A stretch of 6,372 nucleotides of DNA from NCBI GenBank assembly GCA_018969885.1, contig JAGWXN010000193.1, positions 1 to 6,372 on the forward strand. The letters run 5' to 3'. Of the stretch, positions 1 through 6,345 are shown piece after piece. The translations under genes and the position numbers were made by a program. The DNA comes from Betaproteobacteria bacterium (lineage in GTDB: Bacteria; Pseudomonadota; Gammaproteobacteria; Burkholderiales; Burkholderiaceae). Each line of letters begins with the position of its first letter. Positions within the stretch are counted from its first letter, which is position 1. The notes beneath the pieces are model-generated. The model had not been told where the DNA came from. It saw only the letters and a program-made list of their open reading frames with translations, and did no database searches.

Positions 1-785
1 GCCACCGGCAGGTCTCGCGTGGCGATGAAATCATACTGAATGAGTGCGTCCGGATGACACAGCCGCGGCATCAGGATGCCCGCCGCACCGGGGTACACGG
101 GGCCCAAAAATTGCCGGCGAATTTTGCCGGTTGCCTTGTAGCCCGACAGCCCGGCCGGCAACAGATAGTCCACCGTTTTCACCACATGGGCAAAGGAAAG
201 CCCGGTAGCGGCCAGCATCCGGCCCGCCTTCTCAAAAATTGCCTGCGTTTGCGCGCCGATGTCGCCCACGCCAATCACGTTGCCCTGATCATCGGTGGGA
301 AGCACCGAGGGCAGGAACACCACACCGGCCGATTCGCGCGCGGAGGGCAGACCATCGCCAAAGCGTGTTTCCGCGCCCACGGGCCCTGCTGTGACCTCGA
401 TCTCGAGAAACGCTTCGGGGCGGAGCAGGCTTTTCACCGGCACCGTGTGAACGGCCGGGTGATTGGCACCCAACACTTCGGCGCGTACGGCGGCAGCCTC
501 GGCATAGCGTTCAATCCCTTCGGGGCGCAGATACTCGACCACGCGCACCACATCGCCATAGCCGTAACCAGCCGCCTCGAGAATGGCACCGATTTTTTTC
601 CATGCGGTGCGAACCTGTGTGCTCATGTCGCCGCGCACCACCATGCGCTTGGTCTCGGGGTCGTGTTCAGAGGCCGTGTGCCCGGACAGATAGGCGCCCG
701 CGCCGGCCTTGAGGCCTAACGAAAACGAATAGCGGGAGTAATCGAACCAGGGGAAGTGGGCGGGTTGAATGGCGGTGGGTCTCAA
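1..785 (-). CDS. Tandem Rid (YjgF/YER057c/UK114) family protein, 3' end outside window
   Basis: Translating the minus strand from a TTG at 785 gives 261 residues that run off the left edge. There are two Rid-like domains, roughly residues 20-134 and 150-257, aligning to each other at a constant offset of 122: the VVRVVEYL segment (79-86) matches VVKTVDYL (201-208), and GDM (52-54) matches GDI (174-176). Rid proteins are small trimeric-barrel proteins; RidA hydrolyses reactive enamine/imine intermediates using an Arg (E. coli Arg105) and a Glu (Glu120). Here the Arg position is Val112 (in PAVH) in domain 1 and Ala234 (in PGAAG) in domain 2; the Glu position is Glu130 and Asp252. RidA-type deaminase activity is therefore doubtful, and the protein resembles Rid subfamilies without the Arg. 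The second domain is almost complete at the edge, so the stop is probably close by. It lies 16 bases after the hydrolase stop and is likely co-expressed. Family is confident; function is unknown. Confidence 0.85.
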   Translation of the reverse strand, partial: MRPTAIQPAHFPWFDYSRYSFSLGLKAGAGAYLSGHTASEHDPETKRMVVRGDMSTQVRTAWKKIGAILEAAGYGYGDVVRVVEYLRPEGIERYAEAAAVRAEVLGANHPAVHTVPVKSLLRPEAFLEIEVTAGPVGAETRFGDGLPSARESAGVVFLPSVLPTDDQGNVIGVGDIGAQTQAIFEKAGRMLAATGLSFAHVVKTVDYLLPAGLSGYKATGKIRRQFLGPVYPGAAGILMPRLCHPDALIQYDFIATRDLPV

Positions 786-791
786 GGCAGG

Positions 792-796
792 CCTCA
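792..796 (-). promoter_or_regulatory. Ribosome binding site supporting a TTG start
   Basis: The minus strand reads TGAGG at 796-792, six bases before TTG at 785-783. No ATG or GTG lies at a suitable distance in this frame, and the first Rid domain begins shortly after the TTG. The reading frame stays open upstream into the hydrolase gene, so this site is what fixes the start. A CTG at 797-795 is in frame but overlaps the site itself and is less likely. Confidence 0.6.
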
Positions 797-801
797 GGGG
801 G

Positions 802-2559
802 TCAGGGTTGGGTGGGCGTGCAGCAGCCGGGCTGACACGCGCCGGGTGAACAGCATGCGCCTGTCTGGCATCCGCCTGCGGTAGAGCACGAAGCGGGCAG
901 ACTGTCCAGGAAGCGCAGAATCGTCTCGGCCTTGCGGCCGGGCTCACAGCGCAGTGCGCGCGCGTTGCCTGCCTTCGCGATCGGGTCGATGAGATGCGAG
1001 GCCAGATCGTTGTGGTCTGCGAGCACTACGCGCGGTTGAACGCAGGCCGCGAGTCGACCGCTCCAGGCATAGTTCACGACGGAACGCCAGGCGGCGGCAT
1101 AGCTTCGCGGCTGCTTCAGCACCTCGCGCGCGCGCTCGGTGAGCGCCTCGGGATCGAGTCGCGAGGGGCGTGGGCTCTGGAATGCTTTCTCGCGGCGAAA
1201 CCAGGGCCACCAAAGCTCGGCGTCGCGCAGGTGGTGCCAGGCGCGCAACAGGTGAAAGCCTTCCGGATCGGGCTCAAGCGAAGGCGCGGGATGCGAGCGA
1301 AACAGCGCCCGGTCGGCGTCATTCAGGAAAAAGGGCGAGTCGAGCAGAAGTGACGCGACCCGCTCGGGTCGACCGACGGCGAGTTCCAGCGCGACCGCTG
1401 CGCCGCCCAGGTGCCCCAGCGCGTGGACCCTCGTAACCGACAGCTGATCGAGCACTGCGATCACGGTATCGGCCCAGGTGGCGACGGTCTGAGGGTTGCC
1501 GGGTAACGGTTCGGATTCCCCGTGCCCGGGCAGATCGATGGCAATGACGGGCACCGTCTGGCCGACCTCATTCATCAGCGATCGGTAAAGCCAGGACGAG
1601 CCTGGTGCGTGATGAATGAAAAGAAGCGGCGCCACGGGGCCATTCAGATCACCGACTGAGCGCACCAGAATCTGAGCGCCATGCAAATCGATGAACCGAT
1701 CGGTGCTGCGGCCGGCGATCGGGGCGCACTCGGGCGCCGCAGGCGGCGTCTCGGCCGGATGCTTTGAGAGCAGGTCAAGCTCCATTTCGGAGGCCGCCTG
1801 GAATTCTCGCGGCACATCGGCATCCCAGATACCGGCCGGATAAAGCGGCCGGGTCTTGTACATGCTGTCACCCGGGCGGTTGCCAAAGCAAACGGGCACT
1901 TTGAGATCGGCAATGACCTCAAGCTCACGATGACGAAACGGGGCGCGATAACCGATGCGGTAGTCGTTGCCCGCCTCGAGCATCTCGATCACGCCGCGAT
2001 GAAGGAAGTCGGTGTCGGGCGTGTCGGTGTCGGAACGATGCGCGTCGTCCTGCGCGTTCCAGGGCCAGAACGCATGCTGATCCCGGTAGCGGAACCACAG
2101 GCGAAGCAGATGCGCGCCGTCCCAGGCTGGGGTGATGGGTTCCAGGTAGCGCTCGAGTGCTTCGTCGGAATAGCGGCTGGTGAACACCGCATAACCATCG
2201 GCAAGTGCCATGGAACAAAGTTTCGGATGGCGGGCTGCAAACTCCACCGCAATCGAGGCACCGGTGTGCCGTCCGTAGCTCGCCACCTTCTGAATGCCGA
2301 GCGCGGTGAGTGTGTCGGCCAATGCATCGGCGAAATCTTCCACACTAGGTTGCGCGATTGGCAGTTTGTCCGATTGACCGAATCCGGGCATGTCGAAGGC
2401 GAGGCAGGTGAAGCGCCGGGCGAAGATCTGCATGAGCGGCCGCATCACCTTGGCCGAGACCGGGCACGCATGCAGCATGGCGACCGCCGGGCCGCTGCCT
2501 GCGCGCAGGTAGTGCACGCGGCGCTCGCCAACGGTAACGAAATGACGGGTGATTTTCAT
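802..2559 (-). CDS. Double-domain alpha/beta-hydrolase-fold protein lacking the nucleophile Ser, with Cys-rich tail
   Basis: 585 residues, about twice the length of a usual alpha/beta hydrolase. Domain 1 spans about 1-265 and domain 2 about 287-555. Each has the core fold signs: the HxxP oxyanion loop (His30-Pro33; His316-Pro319), the D-x-PG-x-G-x-S turn (Asp56; Asp342) and a nucleophile elbow. The elbows read GRHTG (96-100) and GHLGG (382-386), so the nucleophile position is His98 and Leu384, not Ser, Cys or Asp. After the last strand of domain 2, where catalytic His is expected, GRKAE (541-545) has none; no clear equivalent is seen in domain 1. Both domains share a cap motif with HLLR, RD and WPW. 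The final 28 residues carry seven Cys. Classical hydrolysis looks unlikely; binding, scaffolding or another chemistry is possible. The ATG is 18 bases after the dehydrogenase stop and has no purine-rich ribosome site (CCTCCCC precedes it), so translation may depend on coupling. Fold confident, function unknown. Confidence 0.88.
   Translation of the reverse strand: MKITRHFVTVGERRVHYLRAGSGPAVAMLHACPVSAKVMRPLMQIFARRFTCLAFDMPGFGQSDKLPIAQPSVEDFADALADTLTALGIQKVASYGRHTGASIAVEFAARHPKLCSMALADGYAVFTSRYSDEALERYLEPITPAWDGAHLLRLWFRYRDQHAFWPWNAQDDAHRSDTDTPDTDFLHRGVIEMLEAGNDYRIGYRAPFRHRELEVIADLKVPVCFGNRPGDSMYKTRPLYPAGIWDADVPREFQAASEMELDLLSKHPAETPPAAPECAPIAGRSTDRFIDLHGAQILVRSVGDLNGPVAPLLFIHHAPGSSWLYRSLMNEVGQTVPVIAIDLPGHGESEPLPGNPQTVATWADTVIAVLDQLSVTRVHALGHLGGAAVALELAVGRPERVASLLLDSPFFLNDADRALFRSHPAPSLEPDPEGFHLLRAWHHLRDAELWWPWFRREKAFQSPRPSRLDPEALTERAREVLKQPRSYAAAWRSVVNYAWSGRLAACVQPRVVLADHNDLASHLIDPIAKAGNARALRCEPGRKAETILRFLDSLPASCSTAGGCQTGACCSPGACQPGCCTPTQP
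820..888 (-). other. Cys-rich C-terminal tail of the double hydrolase-fold protein
   Basis: Residues 558-580 contain Cys at 558, 564, 569, 570, 575, 579 and 580, spaced C-x5-C-x4-CC-x4-C-x3-CC, with a repeated CCxPG / CxPGCC flavour. It follows the last helix of domain 2 and ends five residues before the stop. The pairs of Cys resemble metal-binding or metallothionein-like tails, but no named motif is recognised. Confidence 0.75.
1201..1614 (-). repeat. Second copy of the internal protein duplication (residues 316-453)
   Basis: Residues 316-453 align with residues 30-167 of the same protein at a fixed offset of 286 without any gap; a hand count gives about 41 identities in 138. Matching landmarks are His316/His30, Asp342/Asp56, Gly382/Gly96, His436/His150, Arg439/Arg153, Trp441/Trp155, Arg445-Asp446/Arg159-Asp160 and WPW 451-453/165-167. 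This is an old protein-level duplication, not a DNA repeat. Confidence 0.8.
2059..2472 (-). repeat. First copy of the internal protein duplication (residues 30-167)
   Basis: Covers the oxyanion loop, nucleophile elbow and cap motif of domain 1. The cap motif here is DG-x-HLLR-x-W, then RD at 159-160 and FWPW at 164-167; the second copy has EG-x-HLLR-x-W, RD at 445-446 and WWPW at 450-453. Outside this region the domains are harder to align: the end of domain 1 (about 168-285) is more divergent. Confidence 0.8.
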
Positions 2560-2577
2560 GGGGAGGCGTGTCCGGGG

Positions 2578-3735
2578 TCAGTAGCTGCGCGGCAGGCCCA
2601 GCCGCTCGCCGACGAAATTGCGCACCATCTCATTGGAGATCGGGCTGAAGGGGCCGAGCCGGGTGTCACGGAACAGCCGTTCCATCGGCGTTTCTTCGAC
2701 CAGGCCGTAGCCGCCCAGCACCCGCATACAGCGATCGGTGGCGCGCACCGCGGTTTCGGTGGCGGCGAGCTTGGCCATGGCGGCTTCGGTGGCGCAGGGT
2801 TTGCCGTGGGCGAGCATCCAGGCAGCTTTGGTGGTGAGGAGCCGGATCTGCTCGAGTTCGGTGGCCGTGTCGGCAAGCGGATGCTGCACGGCCTGGAAAC
2901 CGCCGATCGGGCGCCCGAAGGCCACCCGATCGCGGGCGTATTGAAGTGCCTGGTCGAGTGCCGCGCTGGTGATGCCCACATACATGGCCGCGCAAAGAAT
3001 GCGCTCCTCATCGAGCGTGGCAAGCAGGTGATACCAGCCGCGTCCGCGCTCGCCGACCACCGCATCCAGGGGCGCCCGCGCGTCGTCAAAAAACACTTCG
3101 CAGGTGCAGGCCGCACGCATGCCCATGAGTTCCAGCCTTCGCACCGTGACCGCCGGCTGATTGCGCGGGGTGAGCACCAGCGAGAGCCCGCGCGCGCGCT
3201 TCGACTCGTCGGGCGTTTCGGTGCGGCAGAGCACGAGGATGGCATCGGCGTCATCGGCAAGCGAGGTGTAGAGCTTCTGCCCGCGTACTGTCCACCCGTC
3301 GGCATCGGACTGGGCGCGGGTTTTGAGGGCCAGCACATCCGTGCCACCGCCCGGTTCGCTCATGCCAAAGCCCATCAGGAATTCGCCCTGCACCAGTTTC
3401 GGCAGGAACTCGCGTTTGTGTTCGTCGCTGGCCACCTCGAGGAATAGACGCGCGGTCATGGAGGTGAGCAGCCAATCGGTGGCGAGCGAGGGAAAGCGAC
3501 GGGCAAGTTCCTCGCAGAAAATCGAACCGGCCATGATGTCACTGCCCGCGCCGCCATATTCCTCCGGCACGCTGATGCCCATCCAGCCCTGCTGAGCAAA
3601 CTGCTTCCAGATGCTGCGCGGAATGCGGCGCGCGCGGTCGTATTCGCGGATCTTCGCCTCGGGAAGCTCGCGGTCGAAAAAATCGCGCACGCTCTCGCGA
3701 AGCAGTTCGTGCTCGTGTTGCGCTTCGAAATCCAT
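2578..3735 (-). CDS. Acyl-CoA dehydrogenase family flavoenzyme
   Basis: 385 residues, the usual length for the family, expected to introduce an alpha,beta double bond into an acyl-CoA using FAD and pass electrons to ETF. Order of parts: N-terminal helical domain (1-120), the FAD/substrate motif MSEPGGGTD (125-133), the middle beta domain with GWTVRGQKLYTS (147-158), and a C-terminal helical domain with R-x2-FG (270-274), Q281 and GGYGL-x2-E-x-PMER-x2-RD (341-357). In short- and medium-chain enzymes the base is Glu in the IYEGT loop; the aligned residue here is Pro365 (GPFSPISNE). Glu244, directly before Arg245 in LDEER, matches the helix G base of isovaleryl-CoA and long-chain enzymes. The ATG shares a base with the livG stop (TAATG), and AGGGAG at 3748-3743 lies seven bases upstream. 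A branched or unusual acyl-CoA substrate is plausible but unproven. Confidence 0.93.
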   Translation of the reverse strand: MDFEAQHEHELLRESVRDFFDRELPEAKIREYDRARRIPRSIWKQFAQQGWMGISVPEEYGGAGSDIMAGSIFCEELARRFPSLATDWLLTSMTARLFLEVASDEHKREFLPKLVQGEFLMGFGMSEPGGGTDVLALKTRAQSDADGWTVRGQKLYTSLADDADAILVLCRTETPDESKRARGLSLVLTPRNQPAVTVRRLELMGMRAACTCEVFFDDARAPLDAVVGERGRGWYHLLATLDEERILCAAMYVGITSAALDQALQYARDRVAFGRPIGGFQAVQHPLADTATELEQIRLLTTKAAWMLAHGKPCATEAAMAKLAATETAVRATDRCMRVLGGYGLVEETPMERLFRDTRLGPFSPISNEMVRNFVGERLGLPRSY

Positions 3736-4508
3736 TATCCCGCTCCCTGTTCGATCACGGCTTCACCCAGATAGACCCGCTGGACCTGCTCGCTTGCGCG
3801 AACCTCTTCCGGTTGCCCGGTGATGAGGAGCTTGCCCTGCACCAGCACTGAAATGCGCGAGGCAACTGAAAACACCACCGCCATGTCGTGCTCGGTAAAA
3901 AGGCAGCTGAGGCCCAGTTCGCTCGCCACCTTGTGCACCATGCGAATGGACTCGAGCCGCTCCTGCGCAGCCATGCCAGCAGTCGGTTCATCCAGGAGCA
4001 GCAGTCTCGGTTCGCCCGCAAGCGTAATGGCCAGTTCCAGACGCTTGCGGTCGCCGTGCGCGAGGGTGGATGCGGGTTGGTGATCGGGCACCTGAAGCCC
4101 GACCCGCTCGAGCAGCGCACGGGCATCGGCAGGGCGGTGTCCCGACGCGGTGCGCCAGGGCGCGAGCGTAAGCCGATCATGCGCGAGCAGCGCTACCTGC
4201 ACGTTTTCAAGCAGCGTCAGGTCGGGAAACACCCGCGTGATCTGGAAGGTGCGGCCCATGCCCAGCCGCACGCGCTCATGCAGGGCAAGCCCGGCGAGGT
4301 TGCGCCCCTCGAAGGTCACACTGCCGGAGTCCGGGGTGATGAGACCGGTGAGCGTATTGAAAAACGTGCTCTTGCCCGCGCCGTTCGGGCCGATGATGGC
4401 GTGAAACTCGCCGCGACGGACCTGGAGCGTGACGCCCCCCAGCGCCTGGACGCCGCCAAAGCGTTTGGCGACTGAATCGACCGCCAGCACATCGGTGCCC
4501 GAGGTCAT
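3735..4508 (-). CDS. livG: Branched-chain amino acid-type ABC transporter ATP-binding protein (LivG-like)
   Basis: 257 residues, typical of LivG. It should hydrolyse ATP on the cytoplasmic face to drive import through the LivH/LivM permeases. Visible motifs: Walker A GPNGAGKST (40-48), Q-loop Gln89 in GRTFQI, a signature-like segment LAHGDRKRLELA (149-160), Walker B LLLLDEPTAGM (169-179) with Asp173 and Glu174, and the H-loop His207 in TEHDM. The C-terminal end, with YLGEAV (246-251), is the short extension characteristic of this subfamily and separates it from LivF. The ABC signature departs from LSYGQ or LSGGQ (Ser to Ala, Gln to Asp); some variation here is normal in LivG. The start overlaps the livM stop (ATGA) and has GGAGA at 4518-4514, five bases upstream. 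It overlaps the downstream dehydrogenase by one base, which implies coupled translation. Confidence 0.95.
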   Translation of the reverse strand: MTSGTDVLAVDSVAKRFGGVQALGGVTLQVRRGEFHAIIGPNGAGKSTFFNTLTGLITPDSGSVTFEGRNLAGLALHERVRLGMGRTFQITRVFPDLTLLENVQVALLAHDRLTLAPWRTASGHRPADARALLERVGLQVPDHQPASTLAHGDRKRLELAITLAGEPRLLLLDEPTAGMAAQERLESIRMVHKVASELGLSCLFTEHDMAVVFSVASRISVLVQGKLLITGQPEEVRASEQVQRVYLGEAVIEQGAG

Positions 4509-5425
4509 GGACGTCTCCGGGCAAGGAGACCCGCGAGGCCGCGAGGCATCCCAAGCACCAGCAGCATAATGATGAGCCCCATGAAGAGCGGCCAGTACTC
4601 GGTGCTGCCGCTGATGGTGACCTCGAGCACCACATAGACTGCCGCCCCGAGTGCGGGTCCGAGGAAGCTCTGCACGCCGCCCAGCACCGCCATCACGATG
4701 GGCGTGGCGGAGGCCGTCCAGTTGAGCCAGCCCGGAAACACATTGCCCGAGGAAAATGCAAACAGCGCGCCCGCAAGGCCTGCGAAGGCACCCGCGATCA
4801 CAAAGGTGATGAGCTGATGGCCTCGCACATCGACCCCGGAATATTGAACTCTGAGCGGGTTGTTTCTGAGCGCCCTCAACGTGAGTCCGAAGGGCGAGCG
4901 CACCAGCCTGTGAAGCAGGTAGACCGAGGGCAGCACCCAGGCGAGTGCGAAGTAGTAGTAGTTTGCCGGCACAGCGAGGAGGCCGGGCGGTCGCAGCCCC
5001 GTGAGGCCGTCGTCCCCGCCCGTGAGGCCCGTGGCCTTGAGCGCGACGGTATAAAGCAGCATCTGGAAGGCGAAGGTGAGCATGGCGAAATAGATGCCAG
5101 AGCGCCTGACCGAGAAAAAGCCGATGGCGAGCGCAACGATCGCCGCCGCCGCCATGGCGCCTGGCATCACCAGCAGGAACGCGCTGAGCGAGCCGAGCCC
5201 AGCCTTCTTGACCAGCAATCCGCCAGCATAGGCACCCACCCCGAAAAAGGCTGCGTGACCGAAGGACAGCATGCCGCCATAGCCCATCAGCAGATTGAAA
5301 CTGATGGCATAGAGCGCAAACGCCAGCACTTCAATCGCAATGAAAATCCAGAAATCGGAGAGCGCGAGCGGCAACAGCAGCAAGCCCGCCACCAGCGCGA
5401 GGAGACCCATGCGCGCGCCGCTCAC
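4505..5425 (-). CDS. livM: Branched-chain amino acid-type ABC transporter permease (LivM-like)
   Basis: Inner-membrane permease, 306 residues from the GTG at 5425. About eight to nine hydrophobic segments are visible, for example 7-22, 25-47, 54-72, 84-104, 112-128, 157-174, 205-225, 240-265 and 277-297. The LivM hallmark LMGYGGMLSFGHAAFFGVGAY lies at 46-66. The cytoplasmic coupling loop is RALRNNPLRVQYSGV (184-198), followed by the family's FVIAGAFAGLAGAL (208-221). It should form the pore with LivH. A longer frame reaches an ATG at 5527, but that would overlap livH by over 100 bases and adds a Pro/Gly/Arg-rich, non-membrane stretch. The GTG overlaps the livH stop (GTGA) and has a good ribosome site; an ATG at 5410 (301 residues) is the alternative. 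Transported substrate is not readable from the sequence. Confidence 0.94.
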   Translation of the reverse strand: MSGARMGLLALVAGLLLLPLALSDFWIFIAIEVLAFALYAISFNLLMGYGGMLSFGHAAFFGVGAYAGGLLVKKAGLGSLSAFLLVMPGAMAAAAIVALAIGFFSVRRSGIYFAMLTFAFQMLLYTVALKATGLTGGDDGLTGLRPPGLLAVPANYYYFALAWVLPSVYLLHRLVRSPFGLTLRALRNNPLRVQYSGVDVRGHQLITFVIAGAFAGLAGALFAFSSGNVFPGWLNWTASATPIVMAVLGGVQSFLGPALGAAVYVVLEVTISGSTEYWPLFMGLIIMLLVLGMPRGLAGLLARRRP

Positions 5426-6345
5426 TCCTGGCTCCCGAAGAGGCCCCAGGGCCGCACGATCAGGACCACGGCCATGCACAGGAAGGTGAGCACCACCGAC
5501 CAGCCTGGCAGGGCCAGCACCCCCCAAGCATTGACGATCCCCACGAGCAGCGAAGCCACCAGAGCGCCCAGCACACTGCCCATGCCACCGATCACCACGA
5601 CCACGAAGGCATCGATGATCACCTGGACATGCAGACCGGGACCCACCGACACGATGGGCGCGGCGAGCGCGCCGCCCAGACCCGCAAGCGCGACGCCCAG
5701 CGCGAACACCGTGGTGAACAGCCGCCGTGTGTCAGTACCGAGCGCGCCCAGCATGTCGCGGTCGTTGGTGGCCGCGCGGATCAGGATGCCCCATCGCGTC
5801 CGGTGCAGTAACCACCAGAGCCCCGCCGCCACCAGAAGCCCCACCGCGATCAGAAACAACCGATAGGTGGGAAACACCAGGCCCATCGCCTGGGTGGATC
5901 CGGCAAGGAGCTCAGGCATCGGGGTGGACTGATCTTCCCGCCCCCAGATGAGCTTCACCACATCGCCAGCGATGAAGACCAGCGCGAAGGTGAGAAGCAG
6001 CTGAAATTCGTGCGGCGCGCGATAAATTCGCCGAAGGAGGGTGATTTCAATGATTCCCCCGACGATCGCGAGAATCAGGGCCGCCGCCGCCAACGCGGCG
6101 AAGAACCCCACGCTGCTGCCCCCTGCCCAGGTGCCGACCGTCCAGGCGATGAAGGCGCCCACCATGAAGAGCGCGCCGTGTGCGAAGTTGAGCACCCGCA
6201 GTACGCCAAAGATAAGCGTGAGCCCGGCCGAGATCAGAAACAGCAGCATCCCGTTGGAAATGCCTGCGAGGGTCTGGCGAGCCAACACCACCGGATTGGT
6301 CATCCAGGCAAGGTGCTGAGAGAAGAGTTCGGCGAGCTCGGTCAT
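5422..6345 (-). CDS. livH: Branched-chain amino acid-type ABC transporter permease (LivH-like)
   Basis: Inner-membrane permease of 307 residues, normal for LivH. Hallmarks: GISNGMLLFLISAGLTLIFG (28-47) followed by VLNFAHGALFMVGAF (51-65), the coupling loop TRWGILIRAATNDRDMLGALG (183-203), and VVVVIGGMGSVLGALVAS (248-265). Hydrophobic stretches at about 22-44, 46-70, 78-102, 114-135, 160-182, 212-235, 243-272 and 281-300 suggest eight or so membrane spans. The start at 6345 is bounded by an in-frame TAA at 6357-6355; no strong ribosome site precedes it, and an internal ATG at residue 15 (6303) is a weaker alternative, also without one. It is the first gene of the visible block, with livM overlapping its stop. 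Any promoter lies in or beyond the 27 bases left at the right edge. Confidence 0.95.
   Translation of the reverse strand: MTELAELFSQHLAWMTNPVVLARQTLAGISNGMLLFLISAGLTLIFGVLRVLNFAHGALFMVGAFIAWTVGTWAGGSSVGFFAALAAAALILAIVGGIIEITLLRRIYRAPHEFQLLLTFALVFIAGDVVKLIWGREDQSTPMPELLAGSTQAMGLVFPTYRLFLIAVGLLVAAGLWWLLHRTRWGILIRAATNDRDMLGALGTDTRRLFTTVFALGVALAGLGGALAAPIVSVGPGLHVQVIIDAFVVVVIGGMGSVLGALVASLLVGIVNAWGVLALPGWSVVLTFLCMAVVLIVRPWGLFGSQE
5432..5436 (-). promoter_or_regulatory. Ribosome binding site supporting the livM GTG start
   Basis: GGGAG at 5436-5432 on the minus strand, six bases before GTG at 5425-5423. For the alternative ATG at 5410 the nearest purine-rich site (AGGAG, 5429-5425) is 14 bases away, which is too far. 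This favours the GTGA overlap with the livH stop codon. Confidence 0.55.

Noticed and set aside
593..599. Run of seven A on the minus strand inside the Rid gene as a programmed frameshift site
   Set aside because: The run is read as AAA AAA A in frame and does not fit the X XXY YYZ slippery pattern; the Rid domain continues intact across it.
54..719. 221-codon plus-strand open frame at the left edge
   Set aside because: The minus strand here encodes a clear tandem Rid protein; the plus frame shows no domain.
1930..3447. 505-codon open frame on the plus strand spanning the hydrolase and dehydrogenase genes
   Set aside because: It lies antisense to two well-supported genes, is rich in Gly, His, Ala and Arg with no recognisable domain, and is what high GC content produces opposite real genes.
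5426..5527. Extended N-terminus of livM from an ATG at 5527
   Set aside because: It would overlap livH by over 100 bases and adds a Gly/Pro/Arg-rich segment not seen in LivM; the GTG at 5425 has a ribosome site and overlaps the livH stop.
4817..5866. 349-codon plus-strand open frame across livM and livH
   Set aside because: Highly polar, low-complexity translation opposite two permeases with clear family motifs; a shadow frame.
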